Assembly: GCA_028023455.1 (NCBI GenBank)
Contig: JAQFVV010006216.1
Location: 4,420,877-4,484,876, forward strand
Source: Epiperipatus broadwayi
Lineage: Eukaryota; Onychophora; Udeonychophora; Euonychophora; Peripatidae
Length of the DNA stretch: 64,000 nucleotides
Reading direction: 5' to 3'
Shown: one piece after another, positions 20,810 through 32,897 of the stretch
Numbering within the stretch: position 1 is the stretch's first letter
Layout of the letters: each line of letters starts with the position of its first letter
Notes under the pieces: model-generated
What the model was told of the DNA's origin: nothing
The model's input: only the letters and a program-made list of their open reading frames with translations
Databases searched by the model: none
Position numbers and translations under genes: made by a program

Positions 20810-22290
20810 GTATATAGTTTTTCCAACAATTGTACTAATTCCAATATTTCCTAAAGTTTTTCTCTTCTCCATTGATTTAATTACATATCTAATCTCTCCA
20901 TTTAAAATATTGGGTAATTCAGAAGATATAATAATTATAGGGGATACTTTGTTTTGTTTTTGTTCTTTATAATTCCATGCATTTGATGTTGTCAATAATA
21001 ATTTCATCTTTTCCTTTTATTGCTGAAGCAACTTTTGTTTTAATACAATGTATAATTTTATAATTTTGAAACTTTTATTCTGTTCAATAGCTTTCTTTGT
21101 AATTCATAATTATGTTTTCTTATATATTGTTAATTCTTTTTCACATCATTTATAAAACTCTGAATATTTTATTTTTTTAATGATTTATTTTTTAAAAATT
21201 TCATATTTCTTCTTTTTTCACACTGTTTTATACTGATCATTTTTATTGCAGTTTTTAATAGAATATCTGTTTCTTTATTGATTTCAATCAGGTTGGAATG
21301 ATCTTCAAAGACTATTAATACTTTAAAATGATTTGTAACTTCTAATTTAAATTCATTAGATTGTTTCTGAAGATTAAAAAATATCAATTGTTAATAGTTT
21401 GCCTTATCATATTTCTTATATTTAAATAATCAATGATCATTTTGGTTTCCTATGTTGAATTTATTAAGAACATTACAATCTTTATGTACCTATTTTCTGT
21501 TAGTCAAAATATAATCCCATTCCATTATATATCTTCATTTAGATGCTTCAATATTCATTTCCAATTAGAATTTTTTTAAAAAAATTCATAATGTACACTT
21601 TTCTTTTTCTGTAAACTTGATCTATAACACTTTTATCTTTTAATTGTTCTTAACAATTCTAACATTGAATTACCCTTTGGTAATTTTAAAATGTTGTTTG
21701 GTCTGATCAAAAACATTTTATACATTCATATAGAAATTCTCTATTTTTAATCATAATGAGAACTTGTTAGAGCATAAAACCTGAATTATCGTTATTTATT
21801 ATTTTCCAATAATTTTAATAATCTTATTATTATGTCTGATATGTCATCAATCTCCATAATGTTGTTCTTCCATTAATTTTAATTCTGTCATTATGTCTGA
21901 TATATAATCAATCTCAATAATATTGTTTTTCCATTTCTTATTTATAATGAATTCACTGCACTTGGGCTTTCAATATTTGTGCCTTTGTAGGTAAATAAAT
22001 ATCCAATTTTTAACTCAATTGTTTTTTTGCATTATCTTTAAATTTTACAAAGTACAATAATGTCCTATTTAATTAATATTATACAGCTTTTATTTACATT
22101 AAATTTCACTTGAAAATAGTCAGCTGTTATAGGTACTTAAATAAAAGATTACCATCAAACAGCACCAAGGGTCCACAATCAGGATATTTTTAGCACCTTT
22201 GGATTCAACCTACTGACTTGGCCAAGAACTTTAGATTCTGTTGGAAATAAGACCCATAATTACTTTTTATTTGACATTAATATATATAAA
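20810..22290 (-). pseudogene. RTE-like LINE, 5' half (copy C of the split element)
   Basis: Minus-strand. The 5' UTR at about 22290-22150 matches 60.36-60.47 kb. The endonuclease follows, decayed, with a 66-bp local duplication of the segment encoding INKKWKNNI near 21830-21950. CNVLNKFN followed by a DH remnant lies near 21470-21430, then the linker. The RT start reads LPNILNGEIRYVIKSM near 20930. It stops where the 2.56-kb insertion begins; the remainder is at 16685-18247. Confidence 0.75.
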
Positions 22291-23248
22291 AATCATTCAC
22301 CCATTCATTTATCTTGCCTTCAAAAAAAATTCAATAAGGATTGGGATAATTTTGATCTCAGAAATCAAAAGATAATAAATCCACTATGTTGGCTGATCCA
22401 TGTTAATGAACTGCCCATTCATATTAAATTTACCATGTGAATAAACATACAGTAATAACACCTGAAATGACAGGAACATATGAATGAATATTAGAAATTT
22501 GCTTTGCATATACATAAAGTATGTAAAATAAATATATACTCAAAAGCTGTATGTTTAGCAATTGTAAAAAAATGACTAATGGCAAAAGAATCACAGTATT
22601 TTAATTTTCCATTTGTAAAATGAGTCATATATGGTAAAAGAATATATTTACTTGATCATAGGAGCAAGCTCTCATCACATAACTTCCAACTGAACTCAGG
22701 GCAAAAACTATTGGATATCTTTTTCTGAAGCAATTTTTCATACTCCCAGAGATTCTTACCTCTATAGATGTAAAAGCAGGATGAATTAACTATGTAAAAG
22801 TCATCCCACTTTTGTTTAATTTTTATTTGTCTTATATTTTTTATTTTTATAAATAACTAAGTTATTTATTATTTATAACTATCAATAAAAAAAATTAGTT
22901 AATGCATTTTTACTTGCAGTTATGTAATAAATGCTATATTTGTATTAATTGTACTATTATGTATTGTAAAAGTTGGAAAGACCTATCCTTTACATCAAAG
23001 TATCATTGTTGTAAAAAAAAAAAAAAATTGGTTTAGCTGTGATACAGGAGTTTATTTATATATATATTGAAACAGTCAGATTTATCCATCAGCCTGTTCC
23101 ATGTATTTTCCTTCACATCTATCTATATGCCAGGTTTAAACCCTCTCAGAGTACCCATTTAAACAAACTTAAATTACTATATATGCAAAATCACGTATAT
23201 ATATATATATATATATGCAAATGGTAACTCTGTAATTTAATAGTATAC
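22291..23248. other. Unassigned AT-rich stretch
   Basis: No convincing gene. Contains a TA microsatellite near 23196-23218 and a 14-A run near 23015. The open frame across 23039-23227 is composed largely of the microsatellite. Confidence 0.4.
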
Positions 23249-23434
23249 GTATATATTACAGATATGTATCCATTTTATAAGTATTTCTAATTTAAGAAAT
23301 ATTTTAGTTTAAATTATTTAGCCAATTTTATTATGTTATTGGTATATATTACAGATATATATCCATTTTATAAATATTTCTAGTTTAAAAAATATTTTAG
23401 TTTAAATTATTTAGCCAATTTTATTATGTTATTG
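23249..23434. repeat. Two-copy tandem repeat, 93-bp period
   Basis: Both copies start GTATATATTACAGATAT and contain ATATTTTAGTTTAAATTATT and GCCAATTTTATTATGTTATT. Only a handful of differences. Confidence 0.85.
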
Positions 23435-24289
23435 AAATTGCATATATAATACATATAAGCCATTTCCGTTGTTATTCTGCATGTAAAATTAGTTTTCTAC
23501 TAATTATCAAGCAACTTTTAGTTGTTACTGGTAAACAAATTTTAAAGTAGGTCACACAATAGTCCTAAAATAGCGTGAACTTGATTTTGTAAATATAAAA
23601 TGTTAATAACAATTTCACAGAATTTTATAACATTGTCATAATAAACAGCAGGAGGAAAAAGCAGATAAACAAAATCTAAATTAGTTGTCATCATTAAAAA
23701 GGTTTTTCTAAAATAAACAAATGTGGACAAGCTTGTAAAATTAAACAGGTGGCCAGAGTTAGAAAGGTATAAATACTTAATTTTGTCACCAAGAATCATT
23801 CATATATATAATAAGTGAAGTGTAAGTAGTACCCATGTCCTTTTATCTTCAAAATGGTGCGGTAGTAGGCAATCAATCACCTCTCAGCCCTTAGCCGGGA
23901 AATGGAAGGAACTTTGGTCAGATAAAATATAATGCCATACACCAACAAAGCAGCCCATGGAAAAACCTCTATTAACTTTAAATCAGCACCAAAAGTGTCA
24001 ACTTATTATCCTCCCAAGTGCCCAGAACTAACTACAGTGAAGACAACTGAATGGTAAATTTTCATTCAAAGCTCTGTTTATAAACTGTGACTTTCAATTC
24101 TTTCTTTTAAAAGCTAGCTATTTATTAAATCTGCCTTTACCAAACACCTTTCCTCAAATCTGCAAAGAAGACTGTTAAATGGTAATGTTTAAATCTTATC
24201 TGATTGTAAAACTTGAATTCTCTTTTAAAATTTAAAACTCTAATAATCTATTTTAAATTAAATGTATAATTTTCTGCGGTCTGTTATGC

Positions 24290-26120
24290 CTATTTCTAAT
24301 CTATTCAGTTTATTCTATAATTTTTTATTATTTTAGTATTATATGTATTTAATATGCCAAATAACTTGAAACCGCGAGTACGTATAAGTATAATTTTAGC
24401 GTATCAATCAGCGAAGATAATTTCAAATCTTTGCTATAATAAATAATTGAATTATTGTTTTCCTCACTCAATGTTTTGAGATCATATTATTATTTTACTG
24501 ATTAATTTTTGGGTATTAATATTACAATAATCAGTCATTCTCTAGTTAAAATTGTAGTTTGCTTATCTCTAGTTATAAATCATAACTATTTATATATGTA
24601 ACTCGTACATCATAGGAACTAGCCACAGAGATATTCTCAAAGCATATTTTAATGTTTTATTCATAATTACCCCGCAAATATGCTTTGTCCTCCTTAGATT
24701 TATATATGTTGAGATGCAGGTGATAATATTAAACTAGGTTACTAATTAATTTAGTCCATAAATAGTATATTTGAAATACAAAATTTGAGAACTGGATTGT
24801 ATAGATATGCAAATAGACGCTATTTATTTTTAAGGCACGATAAGGTAATTTCATGTATTTGCGTTATATCTGTATAAGTTGCGGATGTGTCCTTACAAGG
24901 TATGCAATGTACAATTATCTGCTTGCTGCACGATTATTGATGAGTTGATGGTGGAGGTCACACTCATCCACTTAGTATGGGTAAAGCACACACTTTTAGA
25001 ACTGGGGCACAAGGACCTAGATTATTCATAATTAATGCTTATCTGACTCCCTGAACTACTAATGTTTCTATTCATAGCAAGTTGAGTGGTTTTAGGGCAA
25101 CCGAGTCTTTGAGACTGAAGCCCGTGAATAATGACCCATTCGCACCTTCTAGCTTTATTAATATTTTGATATGTGCCATAGAGTATATAGGTAAACCTAT
25201 AATAAACCAGTTTTCTCTCCTTTTATATTAAATGCTTATCTAGCATCAGTGTATGTCCTAATCTAGGTTAACACGCTAAACTGTGTATCTATGAGTCTAA
25301 TGATGTGCTTGACTTAACTTTGTATAGATAGACACCACATGAGCACTATTAAGTTAGTTATATAACTTTGGCTATTAAGTTTCATATGATCGGGCAGACT
25401 ACATAAGAGCTAGAAATTTGGCATATTAATATAGGCATAAACTCCAATACCGCACTACACTTTATTAAACACTTATAATGAGATATGTAATATTAATCTC
25501 ATTAGTTATGCAACGCCTGCAAGCGTAATCTCACGTTCTCATTGCATAATTTTGTATATTTTAAATTTCACTATTTGTTATTGTTTTATTAAATTAATAA
25601 TATTTAAAATTATAACTTGTTTTCATATTTTTATTGTCCGTGAGTTCATTTTATCCAACTCTAGATTTAATCGCACATACATCATTATATCTATATGTAG
25701 GTCATTATGTTAGATTTCATAAACAATCATTAACATATTAATTAATCACTTAGTCTTATGTGTGTTAAATTGGTTAATTTACGAGTCTTTTGTTTTATGC
25801 TGAGTGACTGTCAGACCAAGGTTAAATTGAATGTCTGTGTAAGTTGAGAAATGTCACCCATAAGGTATTAGATCGTTGAGCAGAGGTGAAAGGATTGAAT
25901 GTTGGTCAGATTCTGGATCCCAGCATCCGGATTTGATCAGCTTTAGTGTATTTTGTCTGTGTTCTAGATTTTGTTATGTGGAGGGTCAATTCTTACCATT
26001 ACAATATATATTATTTTGTTGTTGTTGTTGTTGTTATTTGTTAATGTTATCATTATTTACTTCTTTCCCAAAAAATTTTTTTTTGGTATGTGCATTTATT
26101 TATGATTTTGGGATTTGAAA
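24290..26120. other. CpG-bearing unassigned block, possible decayed retroelement LTR
   Basis: Richer in G, C and CpG (ACCGCGAGTACG near 24371; GCAACGCCTGCAAGCG near 25510) than its surroundings. It ends near a GTTGGTCAGATTCTGG stretch (about 25901) of the kind found after LTRs in this window. No direct-repeat partner was found, so it remains unassigned. The open frame at 25876-26118 lacks protein character. Confidence 0.3.
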
Positions 26121-27014
26121 ATGGCAGTGGCGATATAAAAAAAGAAATTATATTTATGTGTAAATGAATTCTTACAAAGGTCTTAGTTTATATATAAAAT
26201 ATTTTGTTGATGAAAATATTGGCATATAAAATTATTAAATGTGTTTTCATTGTACATTTGTTTTAAAATTATTTGTGATGTAATTTTATTATTTATATAT
26301 TTTTTTAAAACTGTAAAACATATGTTTGTTATTTTTTAATTTTTTTTTTTAAACTTTAATATTTGAAAGTCAATAATTGTTATAACATTAGAATGACATC
26401 AGTAGCACATGTCCGATGGAGATAAAAACTCTAGTAACAGGGATTATTGATTATTGACTATCGCCATTAAGAAAAAGAAACAAAACTTTGCTGCTGTTTA
26501 ACTTTTTTTTTTGGCATAATCACAATACTCTATTTGGATTTTCATTAAAAACAATGGCAGTGTAAAAAAGAAAGCTGCAATCTTGGGATTTAGTTCCCTA
26601 TATCTTATCTTAACCAATAGTTAACATTCATTGAAAAAAAATCAAATTATTAACAAGCATACATTTGAGTGGGAATCAACCTGGAAAAATGAATAACTAT
26701 TCTTATACAGAAAATCAATATAAATATTACCTAACTATTCCAAGCCAATATGTCACCTTCAATTGATCCACTATGATCTAACCTGGATAAAAGAACACTT
26801 AGAGAAAATCATCTACAAATGGCTTATCAATTCAAGCATTCATTATTTAAAATTGTTCTACATGTTAATTCAATTATGCCAGAATGAATAAAGATGCATA
26901 AAATAATTGTCGATTTTTAAAATGAAAAAAAAACCCAACAAAACAAGAAGATTAAATGATAATTAATTTGATCATTTTTTTTGTATAAGATTGTTTTTAA
27001 ATTTTACACATTTA

Positions 27015-30000
27015 TGTTATGCCATTACAATTTAGTCTGTAGCTAAATTTGTAGTAATGTGCATGAAAGAAAATGTGGAACAAAAATCATCATCACATTT
27101 TTATATAGTAAAGGAAGCTGTAGGGCACCCAAGTTTAAACCCTACAGGATCAAGTCCCTAAAGCCTAAGACAGAAAGAGAGTGGGGGCAACAATCATATT
27201 ATTTAGTTGTTTGTGTGTTGATAAAACTCAAAAGAGTATTACACACCTTATTCAATAGTTAATTTTTTAATAGGGTTATAACACATATATAGGCAGAGTG
27301 TGTTAGTCATTTTTAAATTCCAAATATTAACTTTCTTCAAAACTAGTCTGCACTTGCTAGATTAATTCTGCTATTTTTTTTATTATTATCTATTTCTATT
27401 TTACTTTTCTATAATTGTAATTTGGGTTTAAAAATTGTAAGGATTTAATTTTAAATATTAAAAGTATAATTTCTAAAAAGCATTCAGATTATTTTAATAG
27501 GCCAGTTTTATAAATGATTTGAATAATGGTGTATGTGTATTGTATGGGTAAATCTATATTTGCACATATTGAAAGGTTGAAAAAAAGAAGAGTTAAAACT
27601 GTTAAATTCTTTGCTTCACAATTTTGTGTTATAAGAAAAGATTGTTGTTTTGTGAGGCTTAGACAATGTGAGAAGTATAGCTTTAAAAATTTTCCTTCAG
27701 CTTGATCAAAGAAAGCAGATCAAATTTTAAGTGTTACATTTGTGACAGATATGTGAAGAAAAGTGATTAAAACAATTTTCTTTCAAAACAAAATTTGTCT
27801 GGAAATCATAGTAGTGGGAATTTTTTTTTCTGTTAATCCACAGTAAAGAAAAACAGAAAATCATGTAGGTGCAAGTTTCTTATATTGTTTGTTACTGATC
27901 ACTCTAACTGAAAAATAGAGTATAAAACCAATCTGAAAAATCAGTTAGTGAGAGATTTTAAATATTGAAACTAAGGAAAAGAAAAATGTTCAACTCTGCA
28001 AGATATCAATTTAAAATCTTTTTTTTAATATAAAGTTTTTTTTTGAAGATTGAAAATATAAGGATGGTGGGATAAAAATCTATATGTATCTCATCTGGGG
28101 AAAATCCCACCCACCATTGAGCCAGCATATCATATAAAAAGGAAAAAAGAAGAAAAAAATGTCTGTCTGAGTTAAAAATATTCTACACCTTATGATTGAT
28201 TTGGGAGAAGTAATATTTAATGTGGCTGACTGCTCATCTATATTTTAAGTAAAAGAAAACATTCATTTGCATTTGAAAGCTGAAGGAAAATAATGAATCT
28301 ACTGATAAGTATTAAATCAGCTAGTTCAGTTATTTCAGTGACTGAATTTAAACCCAAGAAAAATTATAAATATGAGAACAACTTATATACTCCATCTAAT
28401 AGAAGAATTATGCTTAACTGGAAGGTAAGAAAAGGTTCCAGTGCCAAATAGTTCCCACTGAAGCAAATAAACTCATCATCATCATCACCATCAAATAATT
28501 ATAAGCCTCAAGAAAAAAGACTGTTCCAGTGAACCATGGAAATTGTTTGCTGCAAAAGTATAGACATTTAACAAGCTAAGTTTGAACTTTTGGAAGCCTC
28601 CATAAAAATAAAAGGGGCTGGTAATATGAATTTTCATTATATATTTTCTTTTATTATAATAGAGACTATTAGTAAAATTTGAGCAGGAAAGTTTTATATT
28701 TTTTTTTCTCAGAACTTTAAAACAACCAAAATTGATTTAAACCAAAATTTTTTTAGTAATAATAACCATAAGCTTCATTAATGATTTTATGTGTGCAGAA
28801 AATTATTATACCCATACATTGATGAATTTTGTTTACTAAAAAGGGTATGACTGTCTATTGATCTAAAGTTATGAAATGTTATTAAGATGTAAATTTTTTT
28901 TTTTGTATTATTATTTGTTTTTAAATAATATTTTATTTCTAAGGGTATCAGCACACACATACATGGTAATATATTAACTTGTTACATGTATATGATGGTG
29001 TATGAATGTGATAATAACAGGCACCATTAAAATATTAGATTATTTTTATTTTAGATTAAGGGGGAGAAATAATTAAAAAAATTGTTTCTGGAAATCTTGC
29101 TCTTTTTGATTCCATTAACATTTTTCTCTTTAATCATTCTACTTTACATGTTAGATTATAAAAGTATGTGTGCAAAAGAGTGTTTATTTTTTATATGAAA
29201 TATTTTCTTGTGGATTGAAAATCTTAGCAAATTTGGTATCCAATTTTATATACATTATATCATTAACGGGAAAGGGGAAAGAACTTAATATTATGATTTC
29301 AAAATAGTCAATTATTATTATTATTATTATTGTTATTAGTCATATAAATTTTCATGTCTATCTAGAAATTTTCATGTATATGTTAGAAATGCAGTAATAA
29401 ATGTTAATTTGTTTTATTAAATGAGGCATATATATTTCATTAAGAGTATTCTTTATTAGTTGTGATCATTCATCATCAATGGTGAATATTAATTGTTTAA
29501 GTTCCAATTAGATATACTAAGATTAACCAATAGTTACGAATTTCTTTAGAACTAAATTTTAGGTTAGGCTTGGTCCTAAAGATGGGGTTGAAACCACTAT
29601 CATTATCGTCATCATTATCATCACATTTTAATTAATGAGATAAATGATTAAAGGCCATACGTAAATAAATGGTGATTTCCTGGTATTTAGTTGACATTTG
29701 TGAATCATTATAATAACCACCATTCCATCATCTACATCATGCAAGGATGAGTGAATTGCCATCCTAAATTAATAGTATAATGGGAGCTAGTAAAACTTAT
29801 AAAGATATTGAAACACATTTATTATATTAGGATATAGGAGATGATATCTGTCTGATGAATTTTATATACCACTTTAGTTTAAGGATGTTTTGTGTTTACC
29901 TAAACAGTGATATGGGTCTAAAATCAAAATCCATTTTTTTTAGAAATAAAGTACCAAAAGGGGTTCAAACCCAGTACATGTGAAAAGGTTATAAAATATA

Positions 30001-30430
30001 ACTTTGTCTAGGTTCAGATAGCCTAGTGGCACCCTGCTAGACCTTATGCTCCTGTTATTCACTTAAATATGCACTTGATATCAAACCAAGAGATAAGAGT
30101 AGGTAAAATTTACTGTTGAATTTATTGAGAAAATATTTTTGTTGGGTTAACAATGTACTTACCTACTCGATGTTATTTCATGAGTTATAATGGCTTATTC
30201 TTAATAGTTATTATTTAATTTAAGTTACAATAAGTTATAATGTCTTAAGAGTTTATTTGAGTTACCCTGTGTTCCTACTTATTTATTTTTGGCTACAATG
30301 CCATTCCCTCATTAATAATTTTACTTACAATGGATTCTATTAGTCTCATATTTTATTGTTACAATGATTTTGATCATTTCAATTATTTATTTATAGTTAC
30401 AATGATTAATTTAAATTGATTACCAAGGGA
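27015..30430 (+). repeat. Diverged, truncated copy of the giant LTR
   Basis: Starts TGTTATGCCATTACAATTTAG and runs parallel to 32898-36440 and 45515-49000. Shared landmarks are GGAAGCTGTAGGGCACCC, GACAGATATGTGA, CAAGGATGAGTGAATTGCC, AGTGGCACC.TGCTAGACC and CAATGCCATT.CCTCATTAATAAT. Differences are roughly 15-20%, clearly more than between the two other copies. It is therefore an older insertion or related subfamily, and it lacks the last 1.7 kb. Confidence 0.8.
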
Positions 30431-30490
30431 TGAAATATTATAATAGTTACTACTTGTTAAAAATACAATGGTCATATTTTATTAAGTTAC
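30160..30490. repeat. Cluster of GTTACAATG-like motifs
   Basis: Within about 330 bp the word GTTACAATG or a one-base variant (GTTATAATG, GCTACAATG, CTTACAATG) occurs about eight times at irregular spacing. The same word is scattered through 36.0-36.8 and 48.6-49.4 kb of the giant LTRs. The LTR start itself contains CCATTACAAT. A repeated protein-binding site or a degenerate minisatellite are both possible. Confidence 0.5.
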
Positions 30491-30497
30491 AATATAT

Positions 30498-30850
30498 ATA
30501 AATTAACTTTAAATTTTCATCAACCAATATAAATAGCAACATGCTAGATATCATATAGTATTAAAATTTTTGTTTTGTTTTAATTCATATGCAATATATA
30601 TGTACAATATATGAGCAAATTGATTTTAAATTTTAACTCATCAATATTAATAGTAAAATGCTAGATGTCATTCATTATTAAAAATTTTCTATTGTTCTTT
30701 AATTCATATGCCTTAGATATGTATGTTATATAAGTAAATTGGTTTTAAATTTTGATTCATCAACAAAAATAATAATATGCTAGATATAATTTGTCATTAA
30801 AACTCTGTTGTTCTTTAATTTATATGTGTTGTACATGTATGCTATATACG
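30498..30850. repeat. Three-copy tandem repeat, about 118-bp period
   Basis: Each unit starts AAATT.A.TTTAAATTTT, then CATCAA, ATGCTAGAT, CATTA, and ends TTTAAT.CATATG plus an AT-rich tail. Units are about 75-80% identical. Confidence 0.75.
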
Positions 30851-31198
30851 TAGCACATAATGAATGGTAGAAATTAAATTTATTGTCATTTGTTCTCATA
30901 AGAATCATTTATAAATATACACATAATGTATTACATTAGTGTTTAATATTTAATATATGTATTTAATATTCTCCTTCAGAAAATAATTCATAACTTCATC
31001 ATAAGATATGTTAAAATGGTAGATCAGTATATAGACATTTTATATGTGTATTACATAATTGACACACAGGCTTATTATATACCTGTGTCTATATATGTAA
31101 TATATAGGGTATATGAGCACAGACTTTCACATGACCCACCACTCTCCACTCTATCTAATAACCCTGATGCATTCAAGCACATATATGCTGAAAAGATA

Positions 31199-31259
31199 AA
31201 TAATCATCAATATATGTATTTCATGCTAAACCAGCAATCATCAGTTGGTCCAGATTATC
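31199..31259 (-). ncRNA. Hammerhead ribozyme motif, left palindrome arm
   Basis: On minus: GATAATC, TGG bulge, ACCAA, CTGATGA, a stem II hairpin (TGCT/AGCA), GAAA, T, ACAT, A, TA (predicted cleavage between 31211 and 31210), TTGAT, GATTATT. The outer stem GATAATC/GATTATT pairs over 7 bp. The inner stem ACCAA/TTGAT has one mismatch. All invariant core bases are present. Confidence 0.7.
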
Positions 31260-31585
31260 ACTTCCCATACATATATACTATAAGTGCTCAGATATATATT
31301 AAGATAGACAATCTTCACACTTTAATGGACAGGCTGCAATCTACTACACACTCCAACTCTTCAACCGTCCATCCAATTGAAAATCTGATGATGGAATGCT
31401 CAAAGGCCACACTGAGGCTGAGATTCGCCTCAGGGTGGCCTTTGAGCATTCCATCATCAGATTTTCAATTGGATGGATGGTTGAAGAGTTGGAGTGTGTA
31501 GTAGATTGCAGCCTGTCCATTAAAGTATGAAGATTGTCTATCTTAATATATATCTGAGCACTTATAGTATATATGTATGGGAAGT

Positions 31586-31646
31586 AATAATCTGGACCAA
31601 CTGATGATTGCTGGTTTAGCATGAAATATGTATATTGGTGGTTATT
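31586..31646 (+). ncRNA. Hammerhead ribozyme motif, right palindrome arm (best candidate)
   Basis: AATAATC (31586-31592), TGG bulge, ACCAA (31596-31600), CTGATGA (31601-31607), a hairpin with four pairs (TGCT/AGCA), GAAA (31623-31626), T, ATGT, A, TA with predicted cleavage after 31634. Then TTGGT and GGTTATT follow, pairing fully with ACCAA and AATAATC (one G-U). Stem I is 12 bp with a 3-nt bulge on the 5' side, the type of irregularity that supports loop-loop contacts in natural hammerheads. Helix III is minimal. Confidence 0.8.
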
Positions 31647-31716
31647 TATCTTTTCAGCATATATGTGCTTGAGTTATCAGTGTTATTAGATAGAGTGGAG
31701 AGTGGTGGGTCATGTG

Positions 31717-32897
31717 TATTACATGGGCATATTTTTTCATATGTGAGATTAGGAGTTGTTGTTATATTTTTTATTCACAGAAATTTAGAATATTAAGAGT
31801 TATGTAATCCAGTGATAACCATTTATTAAATCCTCATAATTATCAATGATATAATAGGAGATATTAAGTCTTTTTGGGCCATAATAGATGTCTTATTATA
31901 GATAATAAATCTACTGAGTTGGTATTTGCAGTTTAAAAGAGAATTATAGTTTTAATAGGAAATGGTTTTATAGATATTCAGCACAGTATGAAGAGAGTGT
32001 TGATGATTTGATGTCAAAGTTAAAGTGATTTGACCTTAAAGAACATATCTATCATTCTGAACTATTATTTTAATAGACTGTTATGATCTTCATTACTTTC
32101 TATTATTGCATCTTTCTTTATGTTGAACAGTAGATGGTTCTTTTTCAGACACAAATGGCAATCCATGCCTATTATTAGCAAGCATTACGAATGTGAATGA
32201 TATTGAAGTAAAATGAAAACTTAAAATAAAGAACCAAAATTGTATGTTGTTTGAATATAACTATTGCCATCTGAAAAGAAAATTAAACCATAATCAAAAT
32301 AAAGTGTAGACCATTTGTTTTATATAAAATGACTTTGTGATTAATTTGAAATTTATTTATTTATATTTCTCTTTTTAGTACAAAGGTCATTATACAATGA
32401 TTGGGAATGAGAATTACTTATATGATAATTTTTGTACCATGTAAATATTCAATTTTATAATTACTTGCATAAGCCACAGCTAATTAATATATTGTTTTGC
32501 ATATAATCTTCCATCTGCAAATATAGGTTGGATCCAATAAAATTCGCTTTGCTTCCAATTTATATTTTGGTGAGTAATCAAATCTCACTGGTCATGTCAA
32601 ACCCTGAGAGTAAGTCAATTAAGGTCTTTTATCATTTCTCTTTAGTATCTATACATACTTTTTATATAGCTAATTGGATAGGTAATATTACAATTGTCAA
32701 TAAATGATTGTACCTTATTTTACTCATGCTTAGAATTTATCTTCTTATGCATAGATTCATTTCATTACAATTGCTTCCCAAATCTATGGGATTGTTAAAT
32801 AAGTGCTTGGCACCACAATCCAATCCATTACAATTGGTATCAAATGATTGGACTATTTTAATTTTCATTGCACAAATGCAATCCATTACAATATATA
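31717..32897. other. Unassigned stretch upstream of the giant-LTR element
   Basis: No gene recognised. Three CCATTACAAT words occur in the last 150 bp (32760-32893), directly before the LTR that itself begins with this word. The 5 bp before the LTR are ATATA. Confidence 0.4.

Larger units (their letters stand above)
31128..31716. repeat. 589-bp near-perfect palindrome with 8-nt loop
   Basis: Arms 31128-31418 and 31427-31716 are reverse complements with only scattered mismatches; the centre is GAGGC, TGAGATTC, GCCTC. Each arm encodes a hammerhead motif pointing outward from its own strand. The two open frames at 31016-31501 and 31344-31622 are products of the palindrome, not genes. Left-flank homology with 1537-1663 shows that the element originally extended at least 25 bp further left. 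A transcript would form an intramolecular duplex of nearly 290 bp. Confidence 0.95.

Noticed and set aside
29960-30050. tRNA A-box (TAGCCTAGTGGC) and B-box (GGTTCAAACCC) words
   Set aside because: They are in the wrong order on the plus strand, no cloverleaf forms, and the segment is part of the giant LTR family.
31016-31622. Overlapping open frames of 161 and 92 codons
   Set aside because: They are the two strands of the palindrome, their peptides are nearly identical to each other, and there is no protein-like composition.
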